Assembly: GCA_947459195.1 (NCBI GenBank)
Contig: CANHCS010000014.1
Location: forward strand, 1 to 38,136
Direction of reading: 5' to 3'
Length of the DNA stretch: 38,136 bases
DNA from: Sphingobacteriaceae bacterium
GTDB taxonomy: Bacteria > Bacteroidota > Bacteroidia > Sphingobacteriales > Sphingobacteriaceae
In this document: positions 14,949-23,297 of the stretch, in pieces
Layout: every line of letters starts with the position of its first letter
Numbering within the stretch: the stretch's first letter is position 1
Notes under the pieces: model-generated
Database searches by the model: none
Seen by the model: only the letters and a program-made list of their open reading frames with translations
Told to the model about the DNA's origin: nothing
Made by a program: the position numbers and the translations under genes

Positions 14949-17579
14949 ATGACAGCGCAGGAAATCAGAAGCAAATTTTTAGACTTTTTTAAAAGTAAAC
15001 AACATCAGATTGTGCCCTCTGCACCCATGGTGATCAAGAATGATCCAACCTTGATGTTCACCAATGCCGGAATGAATCAGTTTAAAGATCTGTTTCTTGG
15101 AGAAGCTGTTATTAAATTTCCCCGAGTGGCCGATACGCAACGTTGTTTAAGGGTTTCGGGAAAACATAATGACCTGGAAGAAGTGGGAATTGATACGTAC
15201 CACCACACCATGTTCGAAATGTTGGGTAATTGGAGTTTTGGAGACTATTTTAAAGAGGAAGCCATTGCCTGGAGTTGGGAATTACTCACCGAAGTTTATA
15301 AAATCCCAAAAGAAAACTTATATGTGACCGTTTTTGAAGGCGACGAGAAAGAGGGCTTGCCCAAAGATCAGGAAGCATATGATTTTTGGAAGAAGCTCAT
15401 TGCAGAAGATCGCATCCTTTTAGGAAATAAAAAAGATAATTTTTGGGAAATGGGCGATACTGGCCCATGCGGACCATGTTCTGAAATTCATGTGGATTGC
15501 CGTACAGCAGCCGAGAAAAAGGCAGTAGATGGTAAAACCCTCGTCAATGCCGATCATCCGCAGGTAATTGAGATTTGGAATAATGTATTCATGCAGTTCA
15601 ACCGCTTAAAAGACGGTTCTTTGCAACCTTTACCGGCTATGCATGTGGATACCGGTATGGGTTTGGAGCGCTTGGTACGTGTAATGCAAGGTAAAAACTC
15701 TAATTACGATACTGATATATTTCAGCCATTGATTCAATTAATTGCCGAGAAAAGTGGTCAAAAATATATTGGCGATGTCAATCATGGTGAAAATGGATGG
15801 AATGAAGCGGTAGCCATGCGTGTAATGGCCGATCATATTCGTGCCATTGCTTTTGCTATTTCCGATGGACAATTACCTGCAAATACAGGTGCAGGCTACG
15901 TGATTCGTCGTATTTTACGTCGTGCAGTTCGTTATGCCTATGCCAATTTGGGTTTCAAAGAGCCTTTTTTAAATCAGTTAATTCCCGTTTTGGCCAAGCA
16001 GTTTGATGGGGTATTCCCCGAGCTGATTGCCCAGCAAGATTTTGTTCAGAAAGTAGTGCTCGAAGAAGAGCAATCTTTTCTAAGAACATTGGCTACCGGA
16101 ATTCAGCGTTTTGAACGCTATGCAGCAGATCAACAGATCATTGCAGGTGATTTTGCATTCGAGTTATATGACACCTATGGTTTCCCCATCGATTTAACTG
16201 AATTGATGGCTCGAGAAAAAGGACTTAAAGTAGATATGGAAGGCTTTCAAAAAGCACTTTCTGTCCAAAAAGATCGTTCTAGAGCCGCTACAGCCATCGA
16301 TACCGGTGATTGGATTCAGGTAAATACTGGTGAGGAAGTTGAATTTGTGGGTTACGATGCCAATGAAACAACGTCAAAAATTCTAAAATACCGAAAAGTC
16401 AATGCTAAAGGTAAAGAGCAATTTCAGTTGGTATTGGATCGAACACCATTTTATGCTGAGAGCGGTGGTCAGGTGGGAGATACCGGTGTTTTAATTGCCT
16501 CGGGCGAATCAACCTCGATAACTGATACCAAAAAGGAAAACGGTTTGATCATTCATTTTGCTGATACCCTTCCTGCCGATTTGAATGCAAAGTTTACTGC
16601 GAAAGTAGAGGTGTCAAAACGTAAGGAAACAGCCGGCAATCACTCTGCTACGCACTTGCTCCACGCAGCATTAAAACAAGTATTGGGTAGCCATGTAAAT
16701 CAGAAAGGCTCCTTGGTGAATGCAGATTATCTGCGTTTCGACTTTTCTCACTTTGCCAAAGTGACAGACGAGGAATTGAGCCAGATTGAGCAAATTGTCA
16801 ATGAAAAGATCAGAGATAACATCAATTTGAAAGAAGAAAGAAATGTGCCTTACCAGCAAGCAATTGATTCGGGTGTAACCGCTTTGTTTGGTGAAAAATA
16901 TGGCGATTTTGTTCGTGTGATTATTTTCGATGATCAGTTCTCAAAAGAATTGTGTGGCGGTATTCATGTTAAAGCTACCGGACAGATTGGTTATTTCAAG
17001 ATTTTATCTGAAAGTGCGGTCGCTGCAGGTGTTCGCAGAATTGAAGCAATTACCGGAACTGCTGCATCAGCTTATATTAGCCAGCAGGAGCAGTTGGTAC
17101 AACAGATAAAAGCCTTACTAAAAAATCCGAAAGATTTGACAGCTTCCGTAGAACAGTTGTTAGAAGAAAATACGGCTTTGAAGAAACAGGTAGAGAAATC
17201 TATTCTTGAAAAAGCTGCTGGTCTCAAAACTGAATTGGCTAAACAAGCCGTTCTGTTAAATGGAATCAATTTCATTGCACAAAAAGTTGAACTCCCCAAT
17301 GCCGAAGCAATGAAAACACTCGCTTATAGTTTAAAAGACATTGTTGACGATCTGTTCTTGGTTTTAGCTGCCGAAATTGAAGGTAAGCCGAGCCTAACCG
17401 TCATGCTTTCAGATAATTTGGTAAAAGAAAAAGGTCTTCATGCCGGTAATATTATTCGCGAATTGGCTAAAGAAATTGATGGAGGAGGTGGAGGACAGCC
17501 TTTCTTTGCCACAGCAGGAGGGAAAACCGCATCCGGATTATCCATGGCATTGGAAAAAGCAAAAAGCTTTGTTAAATAA
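14949..17579 (+). CDS. alaS: Alanyl-tRNA synthetase
   Basis: The 876-residue enzyme has the complete AlaRS layout. The class II catalytic core covers about 1-240 (FTNAGMNQFKDLF, then DTGMGLERL), followed by a tRNA-recognition helical domain. The editing domain has HSATH near residue 565 and CGGIH near 660, the HxxxH/CxxxH zinc ligands that clear Ser-tRNA and Gly-tRNA. A coiled coil leads into the C-Ala domain ending with GGGGGQPFFATAGGK. It charges tRNA-Ala in the cytoplasm and its length is normal. It is transcribed alone: its own -7 element is upstream and a strong terminator begins four bases after the stop. Confidence 0.97.
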   Translation: MTAQEIRSKFLDFFKSKQHQIVPSAPMVIKNDPTLMFTNAGMNQFKDLFLGEAVIKFPRVADTQRCLRVSGKHNDLEEVGIDTYHHTMFEMLGNWSFGDYFKEEAIAWSWELLTEVYKIPKENLYVTVFEGDEKEGLPKDQEAYDFWKKLIAEDRILLGNKKDNFWEMGDTGPCGPCSEIHVDCRTAAEKKAVDGKTLVNADHPQVIEIWNNVFMQFNRLKDGSLQPLPAMHVDTGMGLERLVRVMQGKNSNYDTDIFQPLIQLIAEKSGQKYIGDVNHGENGWNEAVAMRVMADHIRAIAFAISDGQLPANTGAGYVIRRILRRAVRYAYANLGFKEPFLNQLIPVLAKQFDGVFPELIAQQDFVQKVVLEEEQSFLRTLATGIQRFERYAADQQIIAGDFAFELYDTYGFPIDLTELMAREKGLKVDMEGFQKALSVQKDRSRAATAIDTGDWIQVNTGEEVEFVGYDANETTSKILKYRKVNAKGKEQFQLVLDRTPFYAESGGQVGDTGVLIASGESTSITDTKKENGLIIHFADTLPADLNAKFTAKVEVSKRKETAGNHSATHLLHAALKQVLGSHVNQKGSLVNADYLRFDFSHFAKVTDEELSQIEQIVNEKIRDNINLKEERNVPYQQAIDSGVTALFGEKYGDFVRVIIFDDQFSKELCGGIHVKATGQIGYFKILSESAVAAGVRRIEAITGTAASAYISQQEQLVQQIKALLKNPKDLTASVEQLLEENTALKKQVEKSILEKAAGLKTELAKQAVLLNGINFIAQKVELPNAEAMKTLAYSLKDIVDDLFLVLAAEIEGKPSLTVMLSDNLVKEKGLHAGNIIRELAKEIDGGGGGQPFFATAGGKTASGLSMALEKAKSFVK

Positions 17580-17582
17580 ATT

Positions 17583-17605
17583 AAAGGCCCCGATGGGGCC
17601 TTTTT
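17583..17605. terminator. Intrinsic terminator after alaS, shared with the convergent gene
   Basis: The stem AAAGGCCCC (17583-17591) pairs with GGGGCCTTT (17595-17603) around a three-base loop and is followed by T to 17605. It stands between alaS and the stop of the minus-strand secreted protein at 17607, so it can serve both directions, with the weaker T tract on the minus strand. Confidence 0.88.
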
Positions 17606-17606
17606 A

Positions 17607-18122
17607 TTAGTGTTTTTTCATGCCTTTTTGATTGGAGTGATCATTTTGAATCATAGGTTTACCTTTTTCAGGCTGATGTATCTTTTTTGTTTGCCCCGGA
17701 GGCGCACCATGCGGATGTCCTTTAACTACAAAGTATTTGGGGTCATCACTAAACTTAATCACCTTTTGTTTACCATTCCAACCCCGGTATTTAGCATATT
17801 TTGTTCGATGATTCTTAAACTGAAGGTAAGGTGTAGGTCCATTAATTACTACTTTGTATCCATTAAATAGATTGTAGGAAGCATGTTTTCTAGGCAAAGA
17901 ACTACTAAAGATCCATCTACCATTATTCAAATAAATAAACTGCCCACGTTGAACACTATAATAGGCCTCCACATCGGGCAAATAATAATAATCAACTCGA
18001 TCGTAACCAACCGGCCCCCAAAGTGGCTGCAAACCGATGTTCACATTTACTTGAACTTGGGCCATACTACTTTTGCCCATTATCCCAATCGTGATCAGGA
18101 CGAAATAAAATATTTTTTTCAT
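17607..18122 (-). CDS. Secreted protein of unknown function, basic C-terminus
   Basis: The ATG at 18120-18122 starts a good signal peptide (MKKIFYFVL..., cleavage likely after SSMAQ) and gives 171 residues; the open frame extends 12 codons further upstream but without a signal-like start. The mature chain opens with alternating VQVNVNIGLQPLWGP and has a Tyr/Trp-rich central part (YDRVDYYYLPDVEAYY, then FIYLNNGRWIF). The last 50 residues are rich in His, Lys, Pro and Gly (GHPHGAPPGQ). I recall similar hypothetical proteins in Pedobacter but no named domain. It should be periplasmic or exported. It is divergent from the TlpA-like lipoprotein gene, which does not settle its role. Confidence 0.75.
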   Translation of the reverse strand: MKKIFYFVLITIGIMGKSSMAQVQVNVNIGLQPLWGPVGYDRVDYYYLPDVEAYYSVQRGQFIYLNNGRWIFSSSLPRKHASYNLFNGYKVVINGPTPYLQFKNHRTKYAKYRGWNGKQKVIKFSDDPKYFVVKGHPHGAPPGQTKKIHQPEKGKPMIQNDHSNQKGMKKH

Positions 18123-18184
18123 AATCATTATGCAGGTTTTTAAAATAGCTACCCACATAATAAACTTCTGAGAAGCAGATTTAG

Positions 18185-18192
18185 TACCTTTG
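18185..18192 (+). promoter_or_regulatory. -7 element of the TlpA-like lipoprotein gene
   Basis: TACCTTTG matches TAnnTTTG exactly, 20 bases before the start codon. At the expected -33 position there is no TTTG but a short dyad, CTTCT-G-AGAAG (18165-18175), which might bind a regulator. Confidence 0.5.
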
Positions 18193-18212
18193 TGGCATAA
18201 AATTTTTGTTCG

Positions 18213-19307
18213 ATGAAAAAATTGATTTATCTCCTACTGGGAATTTTCTTGCTTAATGCGTGTAAAAACAAAGATGCTTTTGTGGTAAATGGGAAGGTCG
18301 AGAACGCTGGTAATTTGAAGAAGGTTTTACTTTATCAAAATAATGAATTAATAGATTCTGCTTTTTTGAATGAGAATCAAGAATTTAAGTTTACCAGAGT
18401 AGCACCCAATGCTGATTTTTATAACCTGAGCCTGAATGACCAGAGTATCATCTTTGTTGCTCAAAACGGTGATGAACTGGAGTTTAAATTGGACCTTAAT
18501 AAGCCAGCTGGTTCATACGAAGTTGATGGAAATGATGCCAGTGAGAAGCTGCAAATATTTAATGAATTGAGCGCCAAATACACCAAAGTGTTTGCTGAAA
18601 TTCAAGAAGAATTTGTTGAGAAGGTGAGTGAAAATCCCGAACTACAAGATTCTCTCAATAAACTGCTAGGTCCACGTTATGAGCAAAATTTACAGGCTTA
18701 TTCACAAGCTGCCCTCGAATTTGGCAAAGAGCAATCGGATAATTTAGCTGGTTTTTATGCCATGAGCACTTTGGATCAGGTGAAATTTGAACAGCCATTA
18801 ATTGAATATGCTGCTAAAATTAAAGGCAAGTTTCCACAAAATGAGGCTGTTAATCAGTTTATCAAACGGATGGATGCCATTGCTCCTTTATCCATTGGCC
18901 GTATAGCCCCCGCATTTGATTTGCCCTCAGCCGATGGCAAAGTCATCAGACTGGCTGATTTCAAAGGAAAATATGTTTTAATTGATTTTTGGGCATCATG
19001 GTGTGGCCCTTGCCGTCAGGAAAACCCTAATATCGTTCGTCTGTTCAATCGTTTTAAAGACAAGAACTTTACTATTTTGGGTATTTCTTTGGATGATGAT
19101 AAGGCCGACTGGCTGAAAGCCATCAAAGATGACGGTTTAACATGGACACAGGTTTCTGAATTAAAACGCTGGGACAGTCCGATTGCGAATCTTTATAAAA
19201 TAGAAAGTATTCCCGCATCATTTTTATTAGATCCTCAAGGTAAAATCATCGCTAAAAACCTAAGAGGTACTGATTTAGAAAATTTTCTTGTGAATACACT
19301 GAAATAG
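18213..19307 (+). CDS. TlpA-family thiol-disulfide oxidoreductase lipoprotein with DUF4369
   Basis: The 364-residue protein has a lipoprotein signal (LLNAC, cysteine 17). The N-terminal beta domain (about 24-110) is of the DUF4369 type, followed by a helical linker. The C-terminal thioredoxin-like domain starts near 230 (IGRIAPAFDLPSADG) with the active site WCGPC (Cys264 and Cys267). It is expected to act in the periplasm, reducing or isomerising disulfides, for example in cytochrome or envelope protein maturation. The exact client is unknown. It is transcribed toward the response regulator gene 72 bases downstream, with no terminator seen in between. Confidence 0.92.
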   Translation: MKKLIYLLLGIFLLNACKNKDAFVVNGKVENAGNLKKVLLYQNNELIDSAFLNENQEFKFTRVAPNADFYNLSLNDQSIIFVAQNGDELEFKLDLNKPAGSYEVDGNDASEKLQIFNELSAKYTKVFAEIQEEFVEKVSENPELQDSLNKLLGPRYEQNLQAYSQAALEFGKEQSDNLAGFYAMSTLDQVKFEQPLIEYAAKIKGKFPQNEAVNQFIKRMDAIAPLSIGRIAPAFDLPSADGKVIRLADFKGKYVLIDFWASWCGPCRQENPNIVRLFNRFKDKNFTILGISLDDDKADWLKAIKDDGLTWTQVSELKRWDSPIANLYKIESIPASFLLDPQGKIIAKNLRGTDLENFLVNTLK

Positions 19308-19379
19308 CATTTTAATTATTTGTTAACATTAACTTAATAATTAGAATGGTTCAGGCGCTTAGATTAGTAAAAAATTAGC

Positions 19380-20072
19380 ATGAGTAATCACTTGCCTAAA
19401 ATTCTGATTGTAGATGATGAGGAAGATATCCTCGAACTCATCGAGTTTAATCTTTTAAAGGAAGGTTATCAGGTTTTTACTGCCAGAAATGGTCAGGACG
19501 GTATTACTGAAGCAAAAAAAATAAAACCGGATCTGATTATTCTTGACGTAATGATGCCGAAAATGGACGGTATCGAAGCCTGTCGCATCATGCGTTCCTT
19601 ACCTGAGTTTAAACACACATTCATGGTGTTTTTAACAGCCCGAAACGAAGAATATTCGGAAATTGCCGGCTTTAACGTAGGGGCAGATGACTACATCGCT
19701 AAACCCATCAAACCACGTGCGCTAGTGAGCCGTATCAACGCCATTTTACGCAGAAACGGTCAACAGGAAGGCGATAGCAATCAGGTTAAAAGTCTTGAAA
19801 TTGCTGATTTACGTATCGATCGTGAAGCATTTTTGGTTTACAAAAACGGTAAAAAAGTGGTTTTAGCCAAAAAAGAATTTGAATTATTGTATTTACTGGC
19901 ATCCCGACCGGGAAAGGTTTTTACCCGCGAACAAATTTTAAAAAGTATCTGGGACGATTCCGTTATCGTTACCAATCGAACCATCGATGTACACATCCGA
20001 AAGCTAAGAGAAAAACTTGGTGAGCAATATGTGGGGACAGTAAAGGGTGTTGGTTATAAATTCGAGGCCTAA
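19380..20072 (+). CDS. OmpR/PhoB-type response regulator, no kinase nearby
   Basis: The 230-residue protein has a receiver domain (1-120) with the acidic pair DD at 12-13, the phospho-acceptor Asp56 in LIILDVMMP and a conserved lysine in AKPIKP. The C-terminal winged-helix DNA-binding domain ends with TNRTIDVHIRKLREKLG and GVGYKFEA, typical of the OmpR/PhoB class. No histidine kinase is encoded in the window, so the partner is elsewhere. The sequence is close to PhoB-like regulators but the signal cannot be assigned. Short TTAAC repeats at 19323-19333 upstream might be an autoregulatory site. Confidence 0.93.
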   Translation: MSNHLPKILIVDDEEDILELIEFNLLKEGYQVFTARNGQDGITEAKKIKPDLIILDVMMPKMDGIEACRIMRSLPEFKHTFMVFLTARNEEYSEIAGFNVGADDYIAKPIKPRALVSRINAILRRNGQQEGDSNQVKSLEIADLRIDREAFLVYKNGKKVVLAKKEFELLYLLASRPGKVFTREQILKSIWDDSVIVTNRTIDVHIRKLREKLGEQYVGTVKGVGYKFEA

Positions 20073-20089
20073 ATATTCAAACATCCTCT

Positions 20090-20097
20090 TATTTTTG
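20090..20097 (+). promoter_or_regulatory. -7 element of the pseudouridine synthase gene
   Basis: TATTTTTG is an exact TAnnTTTG match located 20 bases before the TTG start codon at 20118. Confidence 0.4.
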
Positions 20098-20117
20098 CAG
20101 CAATTAAACGCTGAATT

Positions 20118-20837
20118 TTGAAATTTCCTCCTTTTAAAGAAATTATTCTTTTTGAAAACGATGACCTGATTGTGGTGAACAAACCACCTTTTCTTAGTTC
20201 ATTGGATGATAGAGATGGAGGAGAGATCAATTTATTACGTTTAGCCAAACAGTATGTTGCTGATGCTCAAATTTGCCACCGATTAGACAAGGAAACCTCA
20301 GGTGCGATCATCATCGCCAAAAATCCGGAGGCTTATCGATTTGTTTCCATGCAATTTGAACACAGGGAAGTTTCAAAAATCTATCATGCCATCATCAATG
20401 GATCTCACCAGTTTGATGATCTGCTCGTTGATTTGCCCATCCTCAATTTAGGAAACAAGAACGTAGCCATCAGCAAACAAGATGGCAAAGCCGCTCAAAC
20501 CTATTTTAAATCGCTCGTATTTTTTAAACACCATACTTTGGTGGAGTGTAAACCAATTACCGGACGGATGCACCAAATTCGAATTCACCTGGCCTCTCAG
20601 CGGGCGGCAATTGCAGGGGATGAGATGTATGGTGGACAGCCGGTGATGCTTTCTGATATTAAGCGTGGTTATAAATTGGGAAAGGATCAGGAAGAGTTGC
20701 CTATCATGAAGCGATTCGCACTTCATGCCAAAGAAGTAAGCTTCAAGATTAATCCAGGTACTGAAATTTCAGTGCATGCACCTTATCCTAAGGATTTTGC
20801 AACACTCCTTAAATTATTAGATAAATTCGATCGATAA
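20118..20837 (+). CDS. RluA-family pseudouridine synthase
   Basis: The 239-residue protein has the catalytic motif HRLDKETSG (54-62) with Asp57, and RMHQIRIHLA further on, both typical of the RluA family. The N-terminal S4 RNA-binding domain is absent, as in short RluA/TruC-like enzymes. It converts a uridine to pseudouridine in rRNA or tRNA; the target position is not known. The start must be TTG at 20118-20120, because an in-frame stop lies two codons upstream and the next ATG falls beyond the catalytic motif. Its stop touches the stop of speA with no base between. Confidence 0.92.
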   Translation: MKFPPFKEIILFENDDLIVVNKPPFLSSLDDRDGGEINLLRLAKQYVADAQICHRLDKETSGAIIIAKNPEAYRFVSMQFEHREVSKIYHAIINGSHQFDDLLVDLPILNLGNKNVAISKQDGKAAQTYFKSLVFFKHHTLVECKPITGRMHQIRIHLASQRAAIAGDEMYGGQPVMLSDIKRGYKLGKDQEELPIMKRFALHAKEVSFKINPGTEISVHAPYPKDFATLLKLLDKFDR

Positions 20838-22226
20838 TTAGGAAGTATAGCCTAAAATCTTGAGTACCTGCTTGCTATTTTGCTCTTCCCCAAATACTTC
20901 AAAATTAAAAGTTTCATCACGGTTTCTGCGGATGATGACGTGTTTAGGAGAAGGCAACAAGCAATGATGAATACCACCATAACCACTCAACACTTCTTGG
21001 TAAGCACCGGTATGAAAAAAGCCCAGGTACTGTACTTTCCGGGTTTTAGGCATAAAAACGTTGTTCATGTGCGCTTCCTGATTGTAATAATCCTGGCCAT
21101 CGCAGGTAATGCCACCTAAATTCACTCTCTCATATTCCGAATCCCAATTATTGATGGGTAAGAGTATGTATTTCTGATTCAGGGCCCAAACATCTGGTAA
21201 ATTGGTGATAAATGAACCATCCAGCATTAACCATTTCTCCCGATCGTTTTGCTGTTTACGGCCCAAAACTTTGTACAAAATTCCTGAAGCCTCTGCAACC
21301 GTATATTTTCCGAACTCCGTGATGATATCTGGTTCCATTACTTCGTGCTCGGCACAAATTTCCTTAATCCGTTTCACGATTTCATTCACCATGTACTCAT
21401 AATCGAAATCAAAAACCAAAGAATCTTTAAAAGGCATACCACCGCCAATATCCAAAGTAGTTAAATCGGGATTGATCTTTTTGAAACGGCAATACAGTGT
21501 TACGTATTTCTCTAACTCGTTCCAGTAGTAAGGCGTGTCAGAAATACCTGAATTAATAAAGAAATGAAGCAGTTTAACCTTGAAATTAGGATTCTGTGCA
21601 ATTTTATTTTTGTAGAAATCAATTACATCTTCCAATGGAATACCCAAACGTGAAGTGTAAAACTGAGAATCTGGTTGCTCTTCTGATGCAATTCTGATAC
21701 CTAAACTGCAAGGTATATCCAACTCATCATCATACACGTTGAATTCTTCTTTATTGTCGAGCACCGGCACAATGTTCTGGAAACCATCGTGGAACATATC
21801 GATGATGTATTGCTTGTATTGTGCGGTTTTAAAACCGTTGCAAATGACCGTGATGTTCTTATCCAAGGCACCTTTTTTCTCCAAAGAATCGATCATAGGC
21901 ATATCAAATGCCGATGAAGTTTCGAGGTGGATGTCGTTTTTTAGTGCTTCTTCTACAATATGGCGGAAGTGCGAGCTTTTGGTGCAATAACAATATTTAT
22001 AGCTACCGCGATAGTTGTTCTTTACGATAGCCGTTTGGAACATGAGCTTGGCCTCCTGAATTTTTTTACTGATGATGGGCAGGTAAGTAAAACGCAGGGG
22101 AGAGCCATACGTTTCAATCATTTCCATCAGGTTTAATTCATGGAAATATAACTCGTCATCAATAACCTCGAAGCCTTCTTGAGGGAAACCTACACTCAGG
22201 TCTATAAATTCGGCGTAGCTCTGCAT
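20838..22226 (-). CDS. speA: Arginine decarboxylase (Bacteroidetes type, alanine racemase-like fold)
   Basis: The 462-residue protein belongs to the fold-type III PLP decarboxylases. The likely PLP lysine is K83 in YCYCTKSSH, a glycine-rich phosphate-binding segment LDIGGGMPF follows, and GYGGIHHC lies near the C-terminus. It is much shorter than E. coli SpeA (658) but matches the form annotated as arginine decarboxylase across Bacteroidetes. It should make agmatine for polyamine synthesis in the cytoplasm. The arginase and ArgRS genes on the other side of a 99-base divergent region support an arginine substrate. A role on another basic amino acid or carboxylated polyamine cannot be excluded. 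Confidence 0.88.
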   Translation of the reverse strand: MQSYAEFIDLSVGFPQEGFEVIDDELYFHELNLMEMIETYGSPLRFTYLPIISKKIQEAKLMFQTAIVKNNYRGSYKYCYCTKSSHFRHIVEEALKNDIHLETSSAFDMPMIDSLEKKGALDKNITVICNGFKTAQYKQYIIDMFHDGFQNIVPVLDNKEEFNVYDDELDIPCSLGIRIASEEQPDSQFYTSRLGIPLEDVIDFYKNKIAQNPNFKVKLLHFFINSGISDTPYYWNELEKYVTLYCRFKKINPDLTTLDIGGGMPFKDSLVFDFDYEYMVNEIVKRIKEICAEHEVMEPDIITEFGKYTVAEASGILYKVLGRKQQNDREKWLMLDGSFITNLPDVWALNQKYILLPINNWDSEYERVNLGGITCDGQDYYNQEAHMNNVFMPKTRKVQYLGFFHTGAYQEVLSGYGGIHHCLLPSPKHVIIRRNRDETFNFEVFGEEQNSKQVLKILGYTS

Positions 22227-22241
22227 TTTTTATTAATTTTG
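22209..22241 (+). promoter_or_regulatory. Possible promoter of the arginase-argS operon
   Basis: TTCG (22209-22212, one mismatch to TTTG) and TAATTTTG (22234-22241, exact TAnnTTTG) are 21 bases apart. Use of this promoter would give an 80-base leader that contains the dyad at 22284-22296. The -33 part lies in the speA coding start. Confidence 0.35.
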
Positions 22242-22242
22242 G

Positions 22243-22250
22243 CAAAGATA
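22243..22250 (-). promoter_or_regulatory. -7 element of speA
   Basis: On the minus strand TATCTTTG is an exact TAnnTTTG match, 16 bases before the speA ATG. It lies next to the plus-strand element at 22234-22241, so the two divergent promoters would compete. Confidence 0.45.
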
Positions 22251-22283
22251 AAAAAGCAGAAGCAATGGCTTTAGTCTTTTTAT

Positions 22284-22296
22284 AGATAATTTATCT
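22284..22296. repeat. Dyad in the speA-arginase intergenic region, possible operator
   Basis: AGATAA-T-TTATCT is a perfect 6+6 inverted repeat. It lies upstream of the speA -7 element and in the putative leader of the arginase gene, a suitable place for a regulator acting on both. Confidence 0.3.
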
Positions 22297-22325
22297 CTAA
22301 GCCAAAGAAAATCTGAGCGCATGTT

Positions 22326-23273
22326 ATGAAAGAAATTAAGATTGTTGAAGTAAAATCTGAAATTGGTGCAGGTACCCGTGGCGCTAGTTTAGGGGTAGAT
22401 GCCATTAAAATTGCTGCTCTCGACTTTGGTAGTCGTTATTTTAAGAAACACAAATCGGTTGAAGTGCCCAACGAAAACCACTTATTGCTCGAGTCGACCG
22501 GTAACGGTTATGCCAAAAGAATTTCTGGTATTTTGACCATGACTGAGCGAGTGGCCGAGGAAATTTCCAAAACCTTAAAAAACGAAGAATTTCCAATTGT
22601 ATTGGCAGGAGATCACAGTACTGCTGCTGGAACCATTTCTGGGATCAGGATGGCTCACCCAAAATTAAAACTTGGAGTTATTTGGGTAGATGCTCACGCA
22701 GATATTCACTCACCTTATACTACGCCATCTGGCAATTTACATGGTATGCCAATAGCCATCGTCTTAGACGAGGATAATATTGAATCTAAAGTGAATAAAC
22801 CAGACCAGGAAACCCTCAATTACTGGTTTCAGCTTAAAAACATTGGCAATATCGCTCCAAAAATCAGTTATAGCGATTTGGTTTATATTGGCGTAAGAGA
22901 TACCGAGGCACAGGAAAACTTCTTATTGAAGCGTAATAAAGTGAAGAATTTCACCCTTTCTGAAATTCGTAAAAGAGGGGTGGAGCGTATTGCAATTGAT
23001 GCTTTACAGTTATTAGATCATTGCGATTTAATTTATGTTTCTTTCGATGTAGATTCCATGGATGCTTCAATATCTAAAGGTACAGGTACCCCAGTGGCAA
23101 ATGGTTTAACTGAAAGAGAAGCAGGTAACCTCATTGCCCGCTTAATGACATCTGAGAAAGTTTGTTGCTTTGAGTTGGTAGAAGTCAATCCTACACTCGA
23201 CAAAGAAAACCTCATGGCCGAAAATGCATTTGAAATCCTGGTAAGGGCTACCAACGCATTATTAAACGATTAA
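22326..23273 (+). CDS. Arginase family protein, probably arginase
   Basis: The 315-residue ureohydrolase shows the binuclear manganese motifs: GDHS (95-98), DAHADIH (122-128) and SFDVDSMDAS (about 239-248). The loop SGNLHGMP (135-142) is typical of arginase rather than agmatinase. It would hydrolyse arginine to ornithine and urea. Because arginine decarboxylase is divergently transcribed next door, agmatinase remains an alternative reading, which would make putrescine. One difference from the commonest signature is alanine in place of proline in the SFDVDxxDP motif. The argS gene follows after 24 bases, so the two are one operon. Confidence 0.86.
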   Translation: MKEIKIVEVKSEIGAGTRGASLGVDAIKIAALDFGSRYFKKHKSVEVPNENHLLLESTGNGYAKRISGILTMTERVAEEISKTLKNEEFPIVLAGDHSTAAGTISGIRMAHPKLKLGVIWVDAHADIHSPYTTPSGNLHGMPIAIVLDEDNIESKVNKPDQETLNYWFQLKNIGNIAPKISYSDLVYIGVRDTEAQENFLLKRNKVKNFTLSEIRKRGVERIAIDALQLLDHCDLIYVSFDVDSMDASISKGTGTPVANGLTEREAGNLIARLMTSEKVCCFELVEVNPTLDKENLMAENAFEILVRATNALLND

Positions 23274-23297
23274 ATTTACGCAGCTCCATATACCCAC

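Noticed and set aside
20828-20835. TCGATCGA palindrome at the end of the pseudouridine synthase gene
   Set aside because: An eight-base palindrome inside coding sequence with no T tract; too short to call a terminator or operator.
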